Shown in pieces: positions 4,912 to 12,291 of a stretch of DNA of 16,961 bases (its first letter is position 1; each line of letters opens with the position of its first letter). The position numbers and the translations under genes were made by a program. A model generated the notes under the pieces. That model worked only from the letters and a program-made list of their open reading frames with translations. It did not search any database and was not told where the DNA came from. The DNA is taken from the NCBI GenBank assembly GCA_964484305.1, contig CAZAEI010000020.1:1-16961 (forward strand), in the 5' to 3' direction. This DNA comes from DAOVFN01 sp964484305. GTDB taxonomy: Archaea; Aenigmatarchaeota; Aenigmatarchaeia; QMZP01.

Positions 4912-5673
4912 TCATACACTCCAGAACAACATTTTTAATACCGTTAATAAAGTGATTATAACAATAAGCGATTTTATGTACTTACTTCCCTTCTTGATTG
5001 CATATCCTGCACCAATCCATGCTCCTATGGCACTTCCTAGACCAAGACTTAACCCATAAGAAAGGTTTATAAGACCAGCATAGGCAAAAACCACGGTTGC
5101 GGTAAGAGACATTATCAATCCTACAACCCGACCAATTGCCGCACTTTTTAGAGCGGTAAATCCTGACAAAACTAAGATAATGGCAATAAATGTGCCGAAG
5201 CCTCCACCAAAGAACCCACCATAAATGCCTAAAAGAAATGTGAAAACGGATGCTAGGAGCATACTCTTGCTGGAAAATACCCTCTCATGCACTCCTATCT
5301 TATTCTTACCAAAAAGGAGTATTGCAAGAATAAGGAATGTAAAGGCGATAATGAGATTCAGAATGTATGCATCAACTGCAACCACGATATTTGAACCGAT
5401 AAATGAACCCGCACCAGCAAAAACTCCAAGCGTAATACCAAGTTTAATATTTAATTTCCTTTCCTTGTAGTACCTCATGGAACTGGAAAGTTCTAAAAAT
5501 ACTGCACTAAGTCTGTTAGTTGCTATTGCTATATGCGTTGGAATTCCAACAAGAATTAATGATGAAAATGTAACCAGAGCGCCACTACCGGCACTTGAAC
5601 CATAAAAACCTCCTAACAACCCTGCAAGAAATAATATCACCGTTATTATCAAATCCATAACAAATGTTATCAT
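4912..5673 (-). CDS. TauE/SafE-family membrane permease
   Basis: 253 aa, almost entirely hydrophobic, with about eight membrane segments. Two halves each begin with a glycine-rich helix (LAGLLGGFYGSSAGSGALVTF near residue 17-37; LLGIYGGFFGGGFGTFIAI near residue 146-164). That repeat, with G-F-x-G-x-G-x-G spacing, is typical of TauE/SafE (DUF81) transporters. These are proposed to export sulfite, sulfoacetate or related anions; the substrate here is unknown. The start lies 6 bp after the trpS stop on the same strand, so read-through co-transcription is possible. The gene is markedly AT-richer than all neighbours, with A-ending codons instead of AGG/CTC/GCC. It sits between a tRNA 3' end and trpS, which suggests recent acquisition. 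Confidence 0.88.
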   Translation of the reverse strand: MITFVMDLIITVILFLAGLLGGFYGSSAGSGALVTFSSLILVGIPTHIAIATNRLSAVFLELSSSMRYYKERKLNIKLGITLGVFAGAGSFIGSNIVVAVDAYILNLIIAFTFLILAILLFGKNKIGVHERVFSSKSMLLASVFTFLLGIYGGFFGGGFGTFIAIILVLSGFTALKSAAIGRVVGLIMSLTATVVFAYAGLINLSYGLSLGLGSAIGAWIGAGYAIKKGSKYIKSLIVIITLLTVLKMLFWSV

Positions 5674-5679
5674 TTCTCG

Positions 5680-6789
5680 TTAATAAAGAAACTTGTCAAC
5701 CTGCTTCCTGGCCTTCTCCCTCTTCTTCTGGTGCTTCTCAAGGAAGGTATGGAGCCTCTCGATGGTGAGCTGCTTGAGCTCGCCTGTCAGAAGGGCCCCG
5801 GAGCGGTAGTCGTCATGGATTTTCCTGATTTTTTTGTCGTCAGGCTCCATGCCGAAGAGCAGGATGTTGAAGGCCACGTCCACCTCTGGGATGCCCCCCC
5901 TGAGCCTGTGCTCCTTGACAGAGCCCCGGCCACCTGAGAAGGCGTGCTTGATTATCTTCTCCCTGACCATCTCGGGGGAGTCGTCCAGGGCTATGTAGGA
6001 GAGGGGGTCAGAGCTGGACATCTTGTGACCCTTGAGGCCGGGAAGGAACTCGTGGTAGGTAGAGGAAGGCGGGATGAACTTGAACTCCTTCATCCTGGAG
6101 GCGATGTCCCTGGTGAGCCGTATATGGGGGTCCTGGTCCACCCCCACGGGGACCACCACCGGCCGGGGCTCCCCGAACTCAGGGAGCTGGGTGTGGAGTA
6201 TGTCAGCGACCTGGGTCATCACGGACATGATTTTCCCCGGGGAGAGCTCCCCGTAGATGTCCCTCATCTCGTTCAGGGTGGTCTTTCTGGAGACCAGGCC
6301 TATAAGCCGGTAGAAGGCGTTGGATTTCTCTGCGTCACGGGAGCGGGCGCTCTGGAAGTAGAAGTTCACCTTCCTGGGCTTCAGGCCCAGGGCTATGTAG
6401 TTCAGGAGATACTCCTCGATGGCGGTCTTTCTGAGCTTCTCAAGGGGCTGCCTCCTCATGTTGTAGGCCTCGATGTCAGCCACGCAGATAAAGAGCTCGG
6501 CCCCGAGCTTCTGGTAGTATATGAACTGCTCTGCCAGGGCCTTGTGGCCCAGGTGGAACCTGCCGGAGGGCATCAGGCCTGTCATCATGGCAAAGGGCTT
6601 CCCCTTCCTGGCGGAATAGAGTATCCGCTCGAAGTCCCTGTGGCCGAATATGATTCCCCTTCTCATGAGCAGGTTGGGTTCGGGAACCCTTCCCAGAATC
6701 TTCCTGAAGTCCTGGATGCCGAACTGCCCTATAAGCTTCCCGTAGTCCCTGATGTCCTGGGATTTCCATGGGTCGATTCTCTTAATCAT
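5680..6789 (-). CDS. trpS: Tryptophanyl-tRNA synthetase
   Basis: 369 aa, charges tRNA-Trp with tryptophan in the cytosol. Class I signatures are clear: PSGRFHLGH at residues 74-82 (HIGH motif) and GHKMSSSDP around 254-262 (KMSKS motif). The N-terminal block DPWKSQDIRDYGKLIGQFGI and the motif AMMTGLMPSG are those of the archaeal/eukaryotic TrpRS type rather than the bacterial one. VGVDQDPHIRLTRDIA (about residues 215-230) is the conserved segment contacting the ATP and tryptophan site. Length is normal for archaea. A TATA-like CTATAAAG at 6864-6857 (minus) predicts a leader of about 45 nt that begins with a strong hairpin (6818-6834). The AT-rich permease gene follows by 6 bp. Confidence 0.97.
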   Translation of the reverse strand: MIKRIDPWKSQDIRDYGKLIGQFGIQDFRKILGRVPEPNLLMRRGIIFGHRDFERILYSARKGKPFAMMTGLMPSGRFHLGHKALAEQFIYYQKLGAELFICVADIEAYNMRRQPLEKLRKTAIEEYLLNYIALGLKPRKVNFYFQSARSRDAEKSNAFYRLIGLVSRKTTLNEMRDIYGELSPGKIMSVMTQVADILHTQLPEFGEPRPVVVPVGVDQDPHIRLTRDIASRMKEFKFIPPSSTYHEFLPGLKGHKMSSSDPLSYIALDDSPEMVREKIIKHAFSGGRGSVKEHRLRGGIPEVDVAFNILLFGMEPDDKKIRKIHDDYRSGALLTGELKQLTIERLHTFLEKHQKKREKARKQVDKFLY

Positions 6790-7117
6790 ACGTCTCGCCT
6801 CTCAGTTGGTGACGGCTCAGGTGCTTCGCACCTGCATGTACCATTTAGCCTTGCCTCTTTATAGTTTGGTCTAGCCCTGTTATATTGGTTTAGTGCTTCA
6901 GGGTGCCTGCGCCCTGTTTCGTTTTGTTTACAGGCGCTGCTCAGAATAGGGGCTGGGCTGGGTAAATGCCTGAATTCTATTCCAGGGGGGGGTTCCAGTT
7001 TGACGGCATCACCATCACCAGACACTTCACAATCCGTCCCTTTGGGACGGCGTACACCGGATTAGGATTTGGGGATGGGTTTAAAAAGGTTTAAGGGCAC
7101 TCAGCCAAATAATAACT
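6790..7117. other. Intergenic region with several strong hairpins; no gene recognised
   Basis: It separates trpS (minus) from a small membrane protein gene (plus). It holds perfect or near-perfect hairpins: CAGGTGC-TTC-GCACCTG (6818-6834), an AGGGTGC/GCGCCCT hairpin near 6900-6915, and CCGTCCC-TTT-GGGACGG (7035-7051). CAGGC...GCCTG and GAATAG...CTATTC between about 6930 and 6985 could form a pseudoknot. A guide RNA or other structured RNA is possible, but I found no boxes or signature of a known class. TATA-like GTTTAAAAAGG at 7079-7089 serves the downstream gene. Confidence 0.4.
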
Positions 7118-7330
7118 ATGTTCACTGCTATCAGCAAGATGAAGAAGGGCCGCCAGACCCTGTTTGCGATAGTGATTGCCTTTGCCGTGATTTCCTTCTG
7201 GAGGGGTATCTGGGGTCTCATGGAAGAATATCTGTTTCCAGAAAACTATCTGCTCAGCTGCTGGGCCTCGGCCTTCATAGGACTTGCCATACTCGTAGCT
7301 ACGCATAAGGCGGCAAAAGAACTGGTCTAG
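7118..7330 (+). CDS. Conserved small membrane protein (WGLM-EYLFP type)
   Basis: 70 aa with two membrane helices (about 14-33 and 45-62) and a short basic N-terminus. The core FWRGIWGLMEEYLFPENYLLSCWASAFIGLAIL matches the pattern RG-WGLMD-YLFP-N-LLS, which I recall as a widespread uncharacterised small membrane protein of archaea and some candidate-phylum bacteria. The function is unknown. TATA-like GTTTAAAAAGG lies about 30-38 nt before the ATG, giving a very short leader. The TAG stop at 7328-7330 directly abuts the TAG stop of the opposing tyrS gene, leaving no spacer. Confidence 0.85.
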   Translation: MFTAISKMKKGRQTLFAIVIAFAVISFWRGIWGLMEEYLFPENYLLSCWASAFIGLAILVATHKAAKELV

Positions 7331-8416
7331 CTACCGCGTAACTTCCTGCTTCTTAACAAACTGATAGAGCTTCCTGGCCCTGGGATTCTTATCGAAGTGC
7401 TCCCTGACGGGCTTCACCATCTCGTTTATGTAGGATGCTACGGCTGCCTTGAGGTCAGCCGGGTGCAGCTGGCCGTCCCTGAAGGCCTGCTCGAGCTGCT
7501 CATAGGATTCATAGAAAACAGGGCCGCCGTACTTCTGGGGCCTGTCCACCTGCATCTCCCTGTAGGCCCTGAAGATGAGGTGCCTGGCATAGTCGAGCAT
7601 GGGGTTGTTGGCTACCTCCTTGGGGGCACAGTAAGCGGAGTTTATTTTATTGAGTATCTGCTTCTCGGTGTCATGAACCAGAAGGGCAGTCTGGGGCCTG
7701 CTCTTGCTCATCTTGGATGATATCTCGATGTCCATCTCCTTATTGTCCTCGAAGCCGTCCGGGGTCTTCTGGCCCTCAAGGCCCATGAGCATGTGGTGGG
7801 AGAGGACCACGGGCTTCCAGAGGCCGAGCTTGGGCCCGACCTCCCTGGCAAGGATGTTGGCCCTCCTCTGGTCGAGGCCGAGCTGGCAGATGTCAGCCCT
7901 GAGCTGGAAGATGTCAGAGGTCTGCATCATGGGGTAGTAGAACTGGGCCACATAGGCGAGCTCGCCTGCCTTCCTTCCCATGATTGAGAGCATCCTTGTG
8001 GCGCGGTTGAGTGTCGTTGTCTTGGCTATCTGGATGACGCGCTTCCAGTACTCGCTGTCCATGTTCTCGCTGGCCCAGACATATTCGACCCATCTGGGTT
8101 CCACACCGGCGGCCTTCCAGACCTCGATGAAATACCTCCCGACCATCTTTATCTTCTCGAGGTCGCCCCCCATCTTGTTGTTTATCCAGCCGTACCAGTC
8201 GGCAATCCAGAGCTTGAAGTTCACCCTGGCCCTGGTGAGGTCCCTGAGAAGGAGCGGCCTGTAGAGCCCGAATGCCAGTGTAGCCAGCCCGCTCGGCTCG
8301 AATCCGTCGTAGGCGACTATCTTGTTCCTGGTCTCAACAAGCTCCCTGAGTTCCCCCTCTGTTATCGCTTCCTCACCCACACCTCGGATGAGCCGGAGGC
8401 GGGTTTCGGTGTCCAT
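7331..8416 (-). CDS. tyrS: Tyrosyl-tRNA synthetase, eukaryote/plant-like type
   Basis: 361 aa from ATG at 8416. The frame stays open further upstream, but only this ATG is preceded by a TATA box at leaderless distance. YDGFEPSG (residues 36-43) and KMSKS (235-239) identify TyrRS. The blocks WIADWYGWINNKMGGDLEKI, WKAAGV and KINSAYCAPKEVANNPMLDY match the eukaryotic (plant and protist) FEPSG-type subgroup rather than the M. jannaschii type. The HIGH-equivalent segment reads TLAFG (46-50) with Thr where the first His is expected. A shared symmetric TATA element (8436-8451) separates it from the divergent radB. The gene converges end to end with the small membrane protein gene. Confidence 0.95.
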   Translation of the reverse strand: MDTETRLRLIRGVGEEAITEGELRELVETRNKIVAYDGFEPSGLATLAFGLYRPLLLRDLTRARVNFKLWIADWYGWINNKMGGDLEKIKMVGRYFIEVWKAAGVEPRWVEYVWASENMDSEYWKRVIQIAKTTTLNRATRMLSIMGRKAGELAYVAQFYYPMMQTSDIFQLRADICQLGLDQRRANILAREVGPKLGLWKPVVLSHHMLMGLEGQKTPDGFEDNKEMDIEISSKMSKSRPQTALLVHDTEKQILNKINSAYCAPKEVANNPMLDYARHLIFRAYREMQVDRPQKYGGPVFYESYEQLEQAFRDGQLHPADLKAAVASYINEMVKPVREHFDKNPRARKLYQFVKKQEVTR

Positions 8417-8435
8417 GGTAATAATTGAAGGGCTC

Positions 8436-8451
8436 CATTTAAATTTTAATG
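8436..8451. promoter_or_regulatory. Symmetric TATA promoter shared by tyrS and radB
   Basis: CATTTAAATTTTAATG is nearly palindromic and AT-rich in a GC-rich surrounding. tyrS begins about 20 nt to the left and radB 14 nt to the right of its edges, so each start codon is roughly 25 nt from a TATA element. One element could direct leaderless transcripts both ways. Confidence 0.6.
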
Positions 8452-8464
8452 CCAAGATTAGGGC

Positions 8465-9172
8465 ATGGAGGGCGTAAAGCTTCCCGAGCCGGTGAACAGC
8501 CTGATAAAGGGCCTGGAGTCCAGGGCCCTGACCAGCCTGTACGGGGCGCCCGGGACAGGCAAGACCAACCTCTGCCTGCTGGCGGCAGCGGAGTGTGTTA
8601 AGGAAGGCGGTAAGGTGGTCTATATCGATACAGAGGGGGGACTCTCCCCGGAGAGGCTCAGGCAGATTACGAATATGCACCAGGCCGTGCTTGACAGGAC
8701 GACCCTGATAGAGCCGAGGAATTTCAGGGAGCAGGGAAGGGTAATCAGGGAGCTGGAGAAGCAGCACGCAGAGTTGTTTATAGTGGACTCCGTGGTGGCC
8801 ATGTACAGGCTGGAGTATGCCGAGAAGAACGAAGCGGGGAAGCCTGCATATGAGGCGGGACGCGCGGTGCTTGAGGCCAACAGGGAGCTCTCAAAGCAGC
8901 TCTCCATCCTGTCGGGCCTGGCCAGGGAGAAGAAGGTTCCTGTCCTGGTGACAGCCCACACCTTCAGGCACTGGGAGACCGGCCTGAACGAGATAGTGGG
9001 CGGGGATGCCATAAAGTACTGGTCCAAGGTGATTGTCTACCTGGAGAAGACGGGGAGGATGTCCGAGAGGAAGGCCACCCTGATAAAGCACAGGTATCTG
9101 CCCGAGTGGGGCAGTGTCAAGTTCAGTATAGTGAATGAGGGGATAAAGCCCGCGGGATTCAAGATATTCTGA
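8465..9172 (+). CDS. radB: RadB, RecA/RAD51-family recombination protein
   Basis: 235 aa, the length of archaeal RadB, which lacks the N-terminal HhH domain of RadA. Walker A is GAPGTGKT (residues 27-34) and Walker B LFIVD (about 104-108). VVYIDTEGGLSPERL following Walker A and VPVLVTAHTF near residue 160 are typical of the family. RadB paralogues are thought to assist RadA in homologous recombination and to interact with the Hjc resolvase. Euryarchaeota and relatives carry RadB, while most Crenarchaeota do not, which helps place the organism. The ATG is effectively leaderless, given the TATA element 14-29 nt upstream. It converges with the AMMECR1-domain gene with a 1-bp gap. Confidence 0.95.
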   Translation: MEGVKLPEPVNSLIKGLESRALTSLYGAPGTGKTNLCLLAAAECVKEGGKVVYIDTEGGLSPERLRQITNMHQAVLDRTTLIEPRNFREQGRVIRELEKQHAELFIVDSVVAMYRLEYAEKNEAGKPAYEAGRAVLEANRELSKQLSILSGLAREKKVPVLVTAHTFRHWETGLNEIVGGDAIKYWSKVIVYLEKTGRMSERKATLIKHRYLPEWGSVKFSIVNEGIKPAGFKIF

Positions 9173-9173
9173 T

Positions 9174-9761
9174 TTACTCGACCTCAAGCTTCCTGGGCGG
9201 CTTCTTTTCTGAGAAGATGTGGGACTCGAACCTGAAGACAGAGGTGGCCGGGTCCCTCCAGGCATCGGTGGGGAGGTAGGCCTTCATGCAGGTGTGCTCG
9301 AGGAAGGCCCTGGCGTCCATGTTATGCTCGGTAGCCACCTGGGGAAGGAGGAGGCCCGAGAGCTGCCACTTCCTGACTATCAGGCCGTGCTTGCCTACCT
9401 CTATCAGCTTTGGGTAATCCCCGGGGGATTTGGCCCTGATGCGCTCGGGCCGGGTGAGGATGGAAACCTCGACCACGACCTTGCCGAGTTCTTCCCTGGT
9501 GAGTTCGGAGAATCTGGGGTCCCTGGTGGCGTGGATGGCGGAGTTGATCAGGGAGCGTATCAGAGGCATGAAGGGCTCTGGGTAGCCGATGCATCCCCTG
9601 AGCTCGAGGCCCGGGTAGCTGTGTATGGTGGTGAAGACCCCCGCCTTCTCGTCAAAGCTCCTAGGGTAGTTCACAGGGATGTACTTCTCTCCCCTGAGGA
9701 CCCAGATGTTGACGGCCTTCCTGGCTATCTCAAGGGCCTTCCCGCCTTCACTGGATTTCAT
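9174..9761 (-). CDS. AMMECR1-domain protein
   Basis: 195 aa with the family signature LRGCIG at residues 54-59 and a conserved C-terminal half (DPRFSELTREELGKVVVEVSIL, SGLLLPQVATEHNMD...FLEHTCMKA). The AMMECR1 domain is found across archaea and eukaryotes. The cysteine in RGCIG and nearby conserved residues suggest an enzyme or binding site, but the reaction is unknown; in several archaea it is fused to or next to the Memo domain. The ATG immediately follows the pyrB stop (TAAATG), and pyrB's last codons supply a GGTGA ribosome binding site, so the two are translationally coupled. Confidence 0.93.
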   Translation of the reverse strand: MKSSEGGKALEIARKAVNIWVLRGEKYIPVNYPRSFDEKAGVFTTIHSYPGLELRGCIGYPEPFMPLIRSLINSAIHATRDPRFSELTREELGKVVVEVSILTRPERIRAKSPGDYPKLIEVGKHGLIVRKWQLSGLLLPQVATEHNMDARAFLEHTCMKAYLPTDAWRDPATSVFRFESHIFSEKKPPRKLEVE

Positions 9762-10697
9762 TTATTCACCCCGTTTGCCAAGAATCGTTTTGAGCAGGGC
9801 CATCCTGATGTAGAGGCCGTTCTCGGCCTGCCTGAAGTATGCAGCCCGCGGGTCAGAGTCCACCTCAGGAGATATCTCGTCAACCCTGGGAAGGGGATGC
9901 ATGATTATGGATTTTTCCTTCATTAAGTTGAGGATTTTTCTATCTACGACATAGCACCCCATGAGCTTCCTGTACTCGGCCTCTGAGGCAAAGCGCTCCT
10001 TCTGTATCCTGGTCATGTAGAGGACATCGGCCTCTTGCGCTGCATCCTCCATGGAGGTGCTCTCCTTGAAGGGAACCCCCCTTCTTTTCAGGTACTGCCT
10101 TATGTTGCTGGGTATCCTGAGCTGTTCAGGAGAGAGAAAAGTGAGTCTGATATCATTGTAATGGGCCAGCAGGTAGGTAAGGCTGTGGACTGTCCGGCCG
10201 TAGAGAAGGTCCCCTGCCATGGCCACGGAAATGTTGTCTAGTCTGCCGAGCTCCCTCTTTATAGTGTACATGTCAAGAAGGGCCTGGGTGGGGTGCTGGC
10301 CGGCGCCATCCCCTGCGTTTATGACAGGCACAGAAGAGCACCCGGCAGCGGTTCGGGATGAGCCCTCCTGGGGGTGCCTGATTACTATCACATCCGCATA
10401 CCTTCCCACAACCCTTATCGTGTCCGGGAGGGATTCCCCCTTTACAGCAGATGAGAAGTGCGATGCGGCCTCTGTCCCTATAACAGAGCCCCCGAGGCGT
10501 GCCATGGCGGATTCAAATGAGAGCCTGGTCCTGGTGCTGGGTTCATAGAACAGGGTTGCCATGATCCTTGCCTTCATTATCTGCGGGGGGTTACCAGAGC
10601 TGGAGAGCCTCTCCATCTCATCGGCCTCTTTGAAGAGGCCTTCAAGGGATGCCCTGTCCCTGAACTGCTGCGACTCCAGGATATGCCTAATCTTCAT
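9762..10697 (-). CDS. pyrB: Aspartate carbamoyltransferase catalytic subunit
   Basis: 311 aa, catalyses the first committed step of pyrimidine synthesis (carbamoyl phosphate plus aspartate to carbamoyl aspartate). Carbamoyl-phosphate binding motif YEPSTRTR is at residues 51-58, the 80s-loop KGES at 86-89 and HPTQ at 135-138. The C-terminal HPLPRVDEI motif contributes to the aspartate site. No pyrI regulatory subunit gene is adjacent, unlike in many archaea; it may be elsewhere or absent. A TATA-like AAATATAAAGG precedes the start on the minus strand. It heads a two-gene unit with the AMMECR1-domain gene; no biochemical link between them is known to me. Confidence 0.97.
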   Translation of the reverse strand: MKIRHILESQQFRDRASLEGLFKEADEMERLSSSGNPPQIMKARIMATLFYEPSTRTRLSFESAMARLGGSVIGTEAASHFSSAVKGESLPDTIRVVGRYADVIVIRHPQEGSSRTAAGCSSVPVINAGDGAGQHPTQALLDMYTIKRELGRLDNISVAMAGDLLYGRTVHSLTYLLAHYNDIRLTFLSPEQLRIPSNIRQYLKRRGVPFKESTSMEDAAQEADVLYMTRIQKERFASEAEYRKLMGCYVVDRKILNLMKEKSIIMHPLPRVDEISPEVDSDPRAAYFRQAENGLYIRMALLKTILGKRGE

Positions 10698-10783
10698 GGG
10701 AACTGATAATGTTATCGCCTTTATATTTATCAGCTTTGTGGTGGCGGGCCACCTGGGGCTGGTGCACTTAAAAGTCTTTCTGG

Positions 10784-10999
10784 GTGAATGAGATTATAAG
10801 CGCCCTGAAATTAAGCAAAGGAAGCAGTGTTAAGATTTTGCCGGGAAGGTTTATAGACAGAGACTATACCATTTATGAGAACGGAAGGCTGTTTAAACAT
10901 CCCGAAGAAAGTGGCTATTGGTTTTATTGCCCCGCTGAAAAAAGGGATGTTTATATTCGGGGGGAACATCTGGATCTCCTAGAGAAGATAGAGGAATAG
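10784..10999 (+). CDS. Small hypothetical protein
   Basis: 71 aa starting with GTG at 10784; the ATG overlapping it is out of frame. Soluble, mixed alpha/beta-looking, rich in charged and aromatic residues (RFIDRDYTIYENGRLFKHPEESGYWFYCPAEKRDVYIRG). The C-terminus is acidic (EHLDLLEKIEE). A TATA-like CACTTAAAAG lies about 17-20 nt upstream, so the transcript would be leaderless, consistent with a GTG start. AT-richer and with different codon choices than pyrB. Its stop codon is followed within 1-2 bp by the target duplication of the small transposon remnant. Family not recognised. Confidence 0.65.
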   Translation: MNEIISALKLSKGSSVKILPGRFIDRDYTIYENGRLFKHPEESGYWFYCPAEKRDVYIRGEHLDLLEKIEE

Positions 11000-11000
11000 C

Positions 11001-11172
11001 CAGAAAGGGAGAGCGTGTCTAGGTATTCACTCCTGCTATCGTTTTTAAAATGGCATCTTTTGACTCAATGTAGTGCCACACAAAGGAATTCTCATTCTCT
11101 ATGCATATTGATTCTACACCGGCAGAATCATCCACGCATTACTCGATTAATTAGACACGCTCCAGAAAGGGA
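11001..11172. mobile_element. 152-bp transposon remnant (MITE-like) with 10-bp target duplication
   Basis: Inverted ends GAGCGTGTCTA (11011-11021) and TAGACACGCTC (11152-11162) are perfect over 11 bp and are flanked by direct repeats CAGAAAGGGA (11001-11010 and 11163-11172). The interior is AT-rich. The minus strand reads an open frame of about 38 codons ending at a TAG inside the left inverted repeat, as transposase genes often do. It is therefore probably an internally deleted insertion sequence. The right end lies immediately before the TATA region of the next gene. Confidence 0.82.
11022..11142 (-). pseudogene. Possible transposase C-terminal fragment inside the small element
   Basis: The minus frame VDDSAGVESICIENENSFVWHYIESKDAILKTIAGVNT, split here as VDDSAGVESICIENE and NSFVWHYIESKDAILKT, ends at a TAG overlapping the inverted repeat. 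An in-frame TAA lies just upstream of it, so it cannot be a full gene. No catalytic motif survives, and assignment to a transposase rests on position only. Confidence 0.35.
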
Positions 11173-11205
11173 AAACTTATTTATGTGACTGATTTATAGG
11201 GAAAT

Positions 11206-12291
11206 ATGGTAGAGGGGATTTGCAGACCAGGGGAGCCGGAAAGGCTCCAGGAATTCATGAAGGCGCATGCAGGAAGCTCTGGGAAGGGGCTGCTCCTTTA
11301 TCACAGCGATGCAGACGGGGCCTGCTCGGCCGCGCTGTTTCTGAGATTCTTCAGGGGATTTGAGTACAGCCCCAGGAAGGGCCCTGTCATGGGGGAGAAC
11401 TTTGTCAAGGCAGTCCTGGAAAAGAAGCCCGGGATGCTTGTCTTCCTGGACCTCCCGGTGGACCAGGAGTGGAGGAATCTGGAGCGGTTCCTAAAGGAGA
11501 TTCCCGGCGTGAGGATAGTTATTATAGACCATCACATCCATGAGCGGGACATGAATTCTGAGAGGATTCTGCACATCAATCCCAGGTTTGTGAGGGGGGA
11601 TGCCTACATGCCGGCGGCCTGCGTGGTCTACAGGATTCTTGAGGACCTTGGCAGGGAGGTGAAGCCCCTGATATGGATAGCGGCCATGGGGGTGATAGGC
11701 GACTATGTCTGGGAGGACTGCCCTGACCTTATAAGGGAGTGCAGGGAGGAGTATCCCTACCTGCTTGAGGGAGAGCCCCGAAAGTCCAGGCTCGGGGCGG
11801 GGGCTGACATCATAGCAGCGGCCACCACCCTGAAGGGGCTCCCGGGGGTTTCGGAGTGCCTCAAGGTCCTGATGGCCTCGGAGGGGTTCGAGGACTTTGA
11901 CTCTGCCAGGAAGCTCCAGGACTGGAAGAGGGAGCTCGATGACGAGTTCCAGATTATAGTGGAGGACTTTGAAAAGAAGAGGCAGCTCTTTGAGAAGGAG
12001 GGGCTGATGGTATATGAGGTGAAGTCAGGCCTGAGCCTGACCTCCATGGTGGCGACCCGGATGGGGGGGAGATTCCCTGACAACATAGTTGCGATAAGGA
12101 AGGCCTCTGGGGATGTCTGGAAGGTCTCGCTGAGGGGCCAGAACACCGGGCTCAACCTGGGGGATATCGTAAAGAAGTGCGTGAAGGATATCGGTTCGGG
12201 CGGGGGCCACGAAAAGGCTGCCGCTGCCGTGGTCAGGGACTGGGGCGAGTTCCTGAAGAGGCTGAGAAGGAAGCTCACCGCTTCTTCATGA
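11206..12291 (+). CDS. DHH/DHHA1 phosphoesterase (RecJ/GAN-like)
   Basis: 361 aa. HSDADG (residues 33-38) and DHH (108-110) are metal-binding motifs of the DHH phosphoesterase superfamily. GSGGGH at 330-335, followed by EKAAAAV, is the DHHA1 substrate-binding motif. Archaeal relatives include GAN, a nuclease that binds the replicative GINS complex, and other RecJ/Cdc45-like proteins; some act on RNA or nucleotides instead. The order and length fit this family, but the substrate cannot be fixed from sequence. TATA-like CTTATTTATG (about 11175-11184) lies between the mobile-element target repeat and the ATG. The 3' end overlaps the convergent fibrillarin gene by 17 bp. Confidence 0.92.
   Translation: MVEGICRPGEPERLQEFMKAHAGSSGKGLLLYHSDADGACSAALFLRFFRGFEYSPRKGPVMGENFVKAVLEKKPGMLVFLDLPVDQEWRNLERFLKEIPGVRIVIIDHHIHERDMNSERILHINPRFVRGDAYMPAACVVYRILEDLGREVKPLIWIAAMGVIGDYVWEDCPDLIRECREEYPYLLEGEPRKSRLGAGADIIAAATTLKGLPGVSECLKVLMASEGFEDFDSARKLQDWKRELDDEFQIIVEDFEKKRQLFEKEGLMVYEVKSGLSLTSMVATRMGGRFPDNIVAIRKASGDVWKVSLRGQNTGLNLGDIVKKCVKDIGSGGGHEKAAAAVVRDWGEFLKRLRRKLTASS

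Noticed and set aside
5944..6864. Long plus-strand frame opposite trpS (306 codons)
   Set aside because: It is the mirror of a GC-rich synthetase gene; composition (Gly/Val/Leu/His) is typical of antisense shadow frames, and trpS is unmistakable.
6786..7025. 79-aa frame on the minus strand between trpS and the small membrane gene
   Set aside because: It overlaps the trpS start, is rich in Pro/Arg, has no promoter at the right distance and crosses several RNA hairpins; most likely chance.
8417..8767. Upstream extension of the tyrS frame to 8767
   Set aside because: It would run through the symmetric promoter and radB's start; the protein similarity begins at the ATG at 8416.
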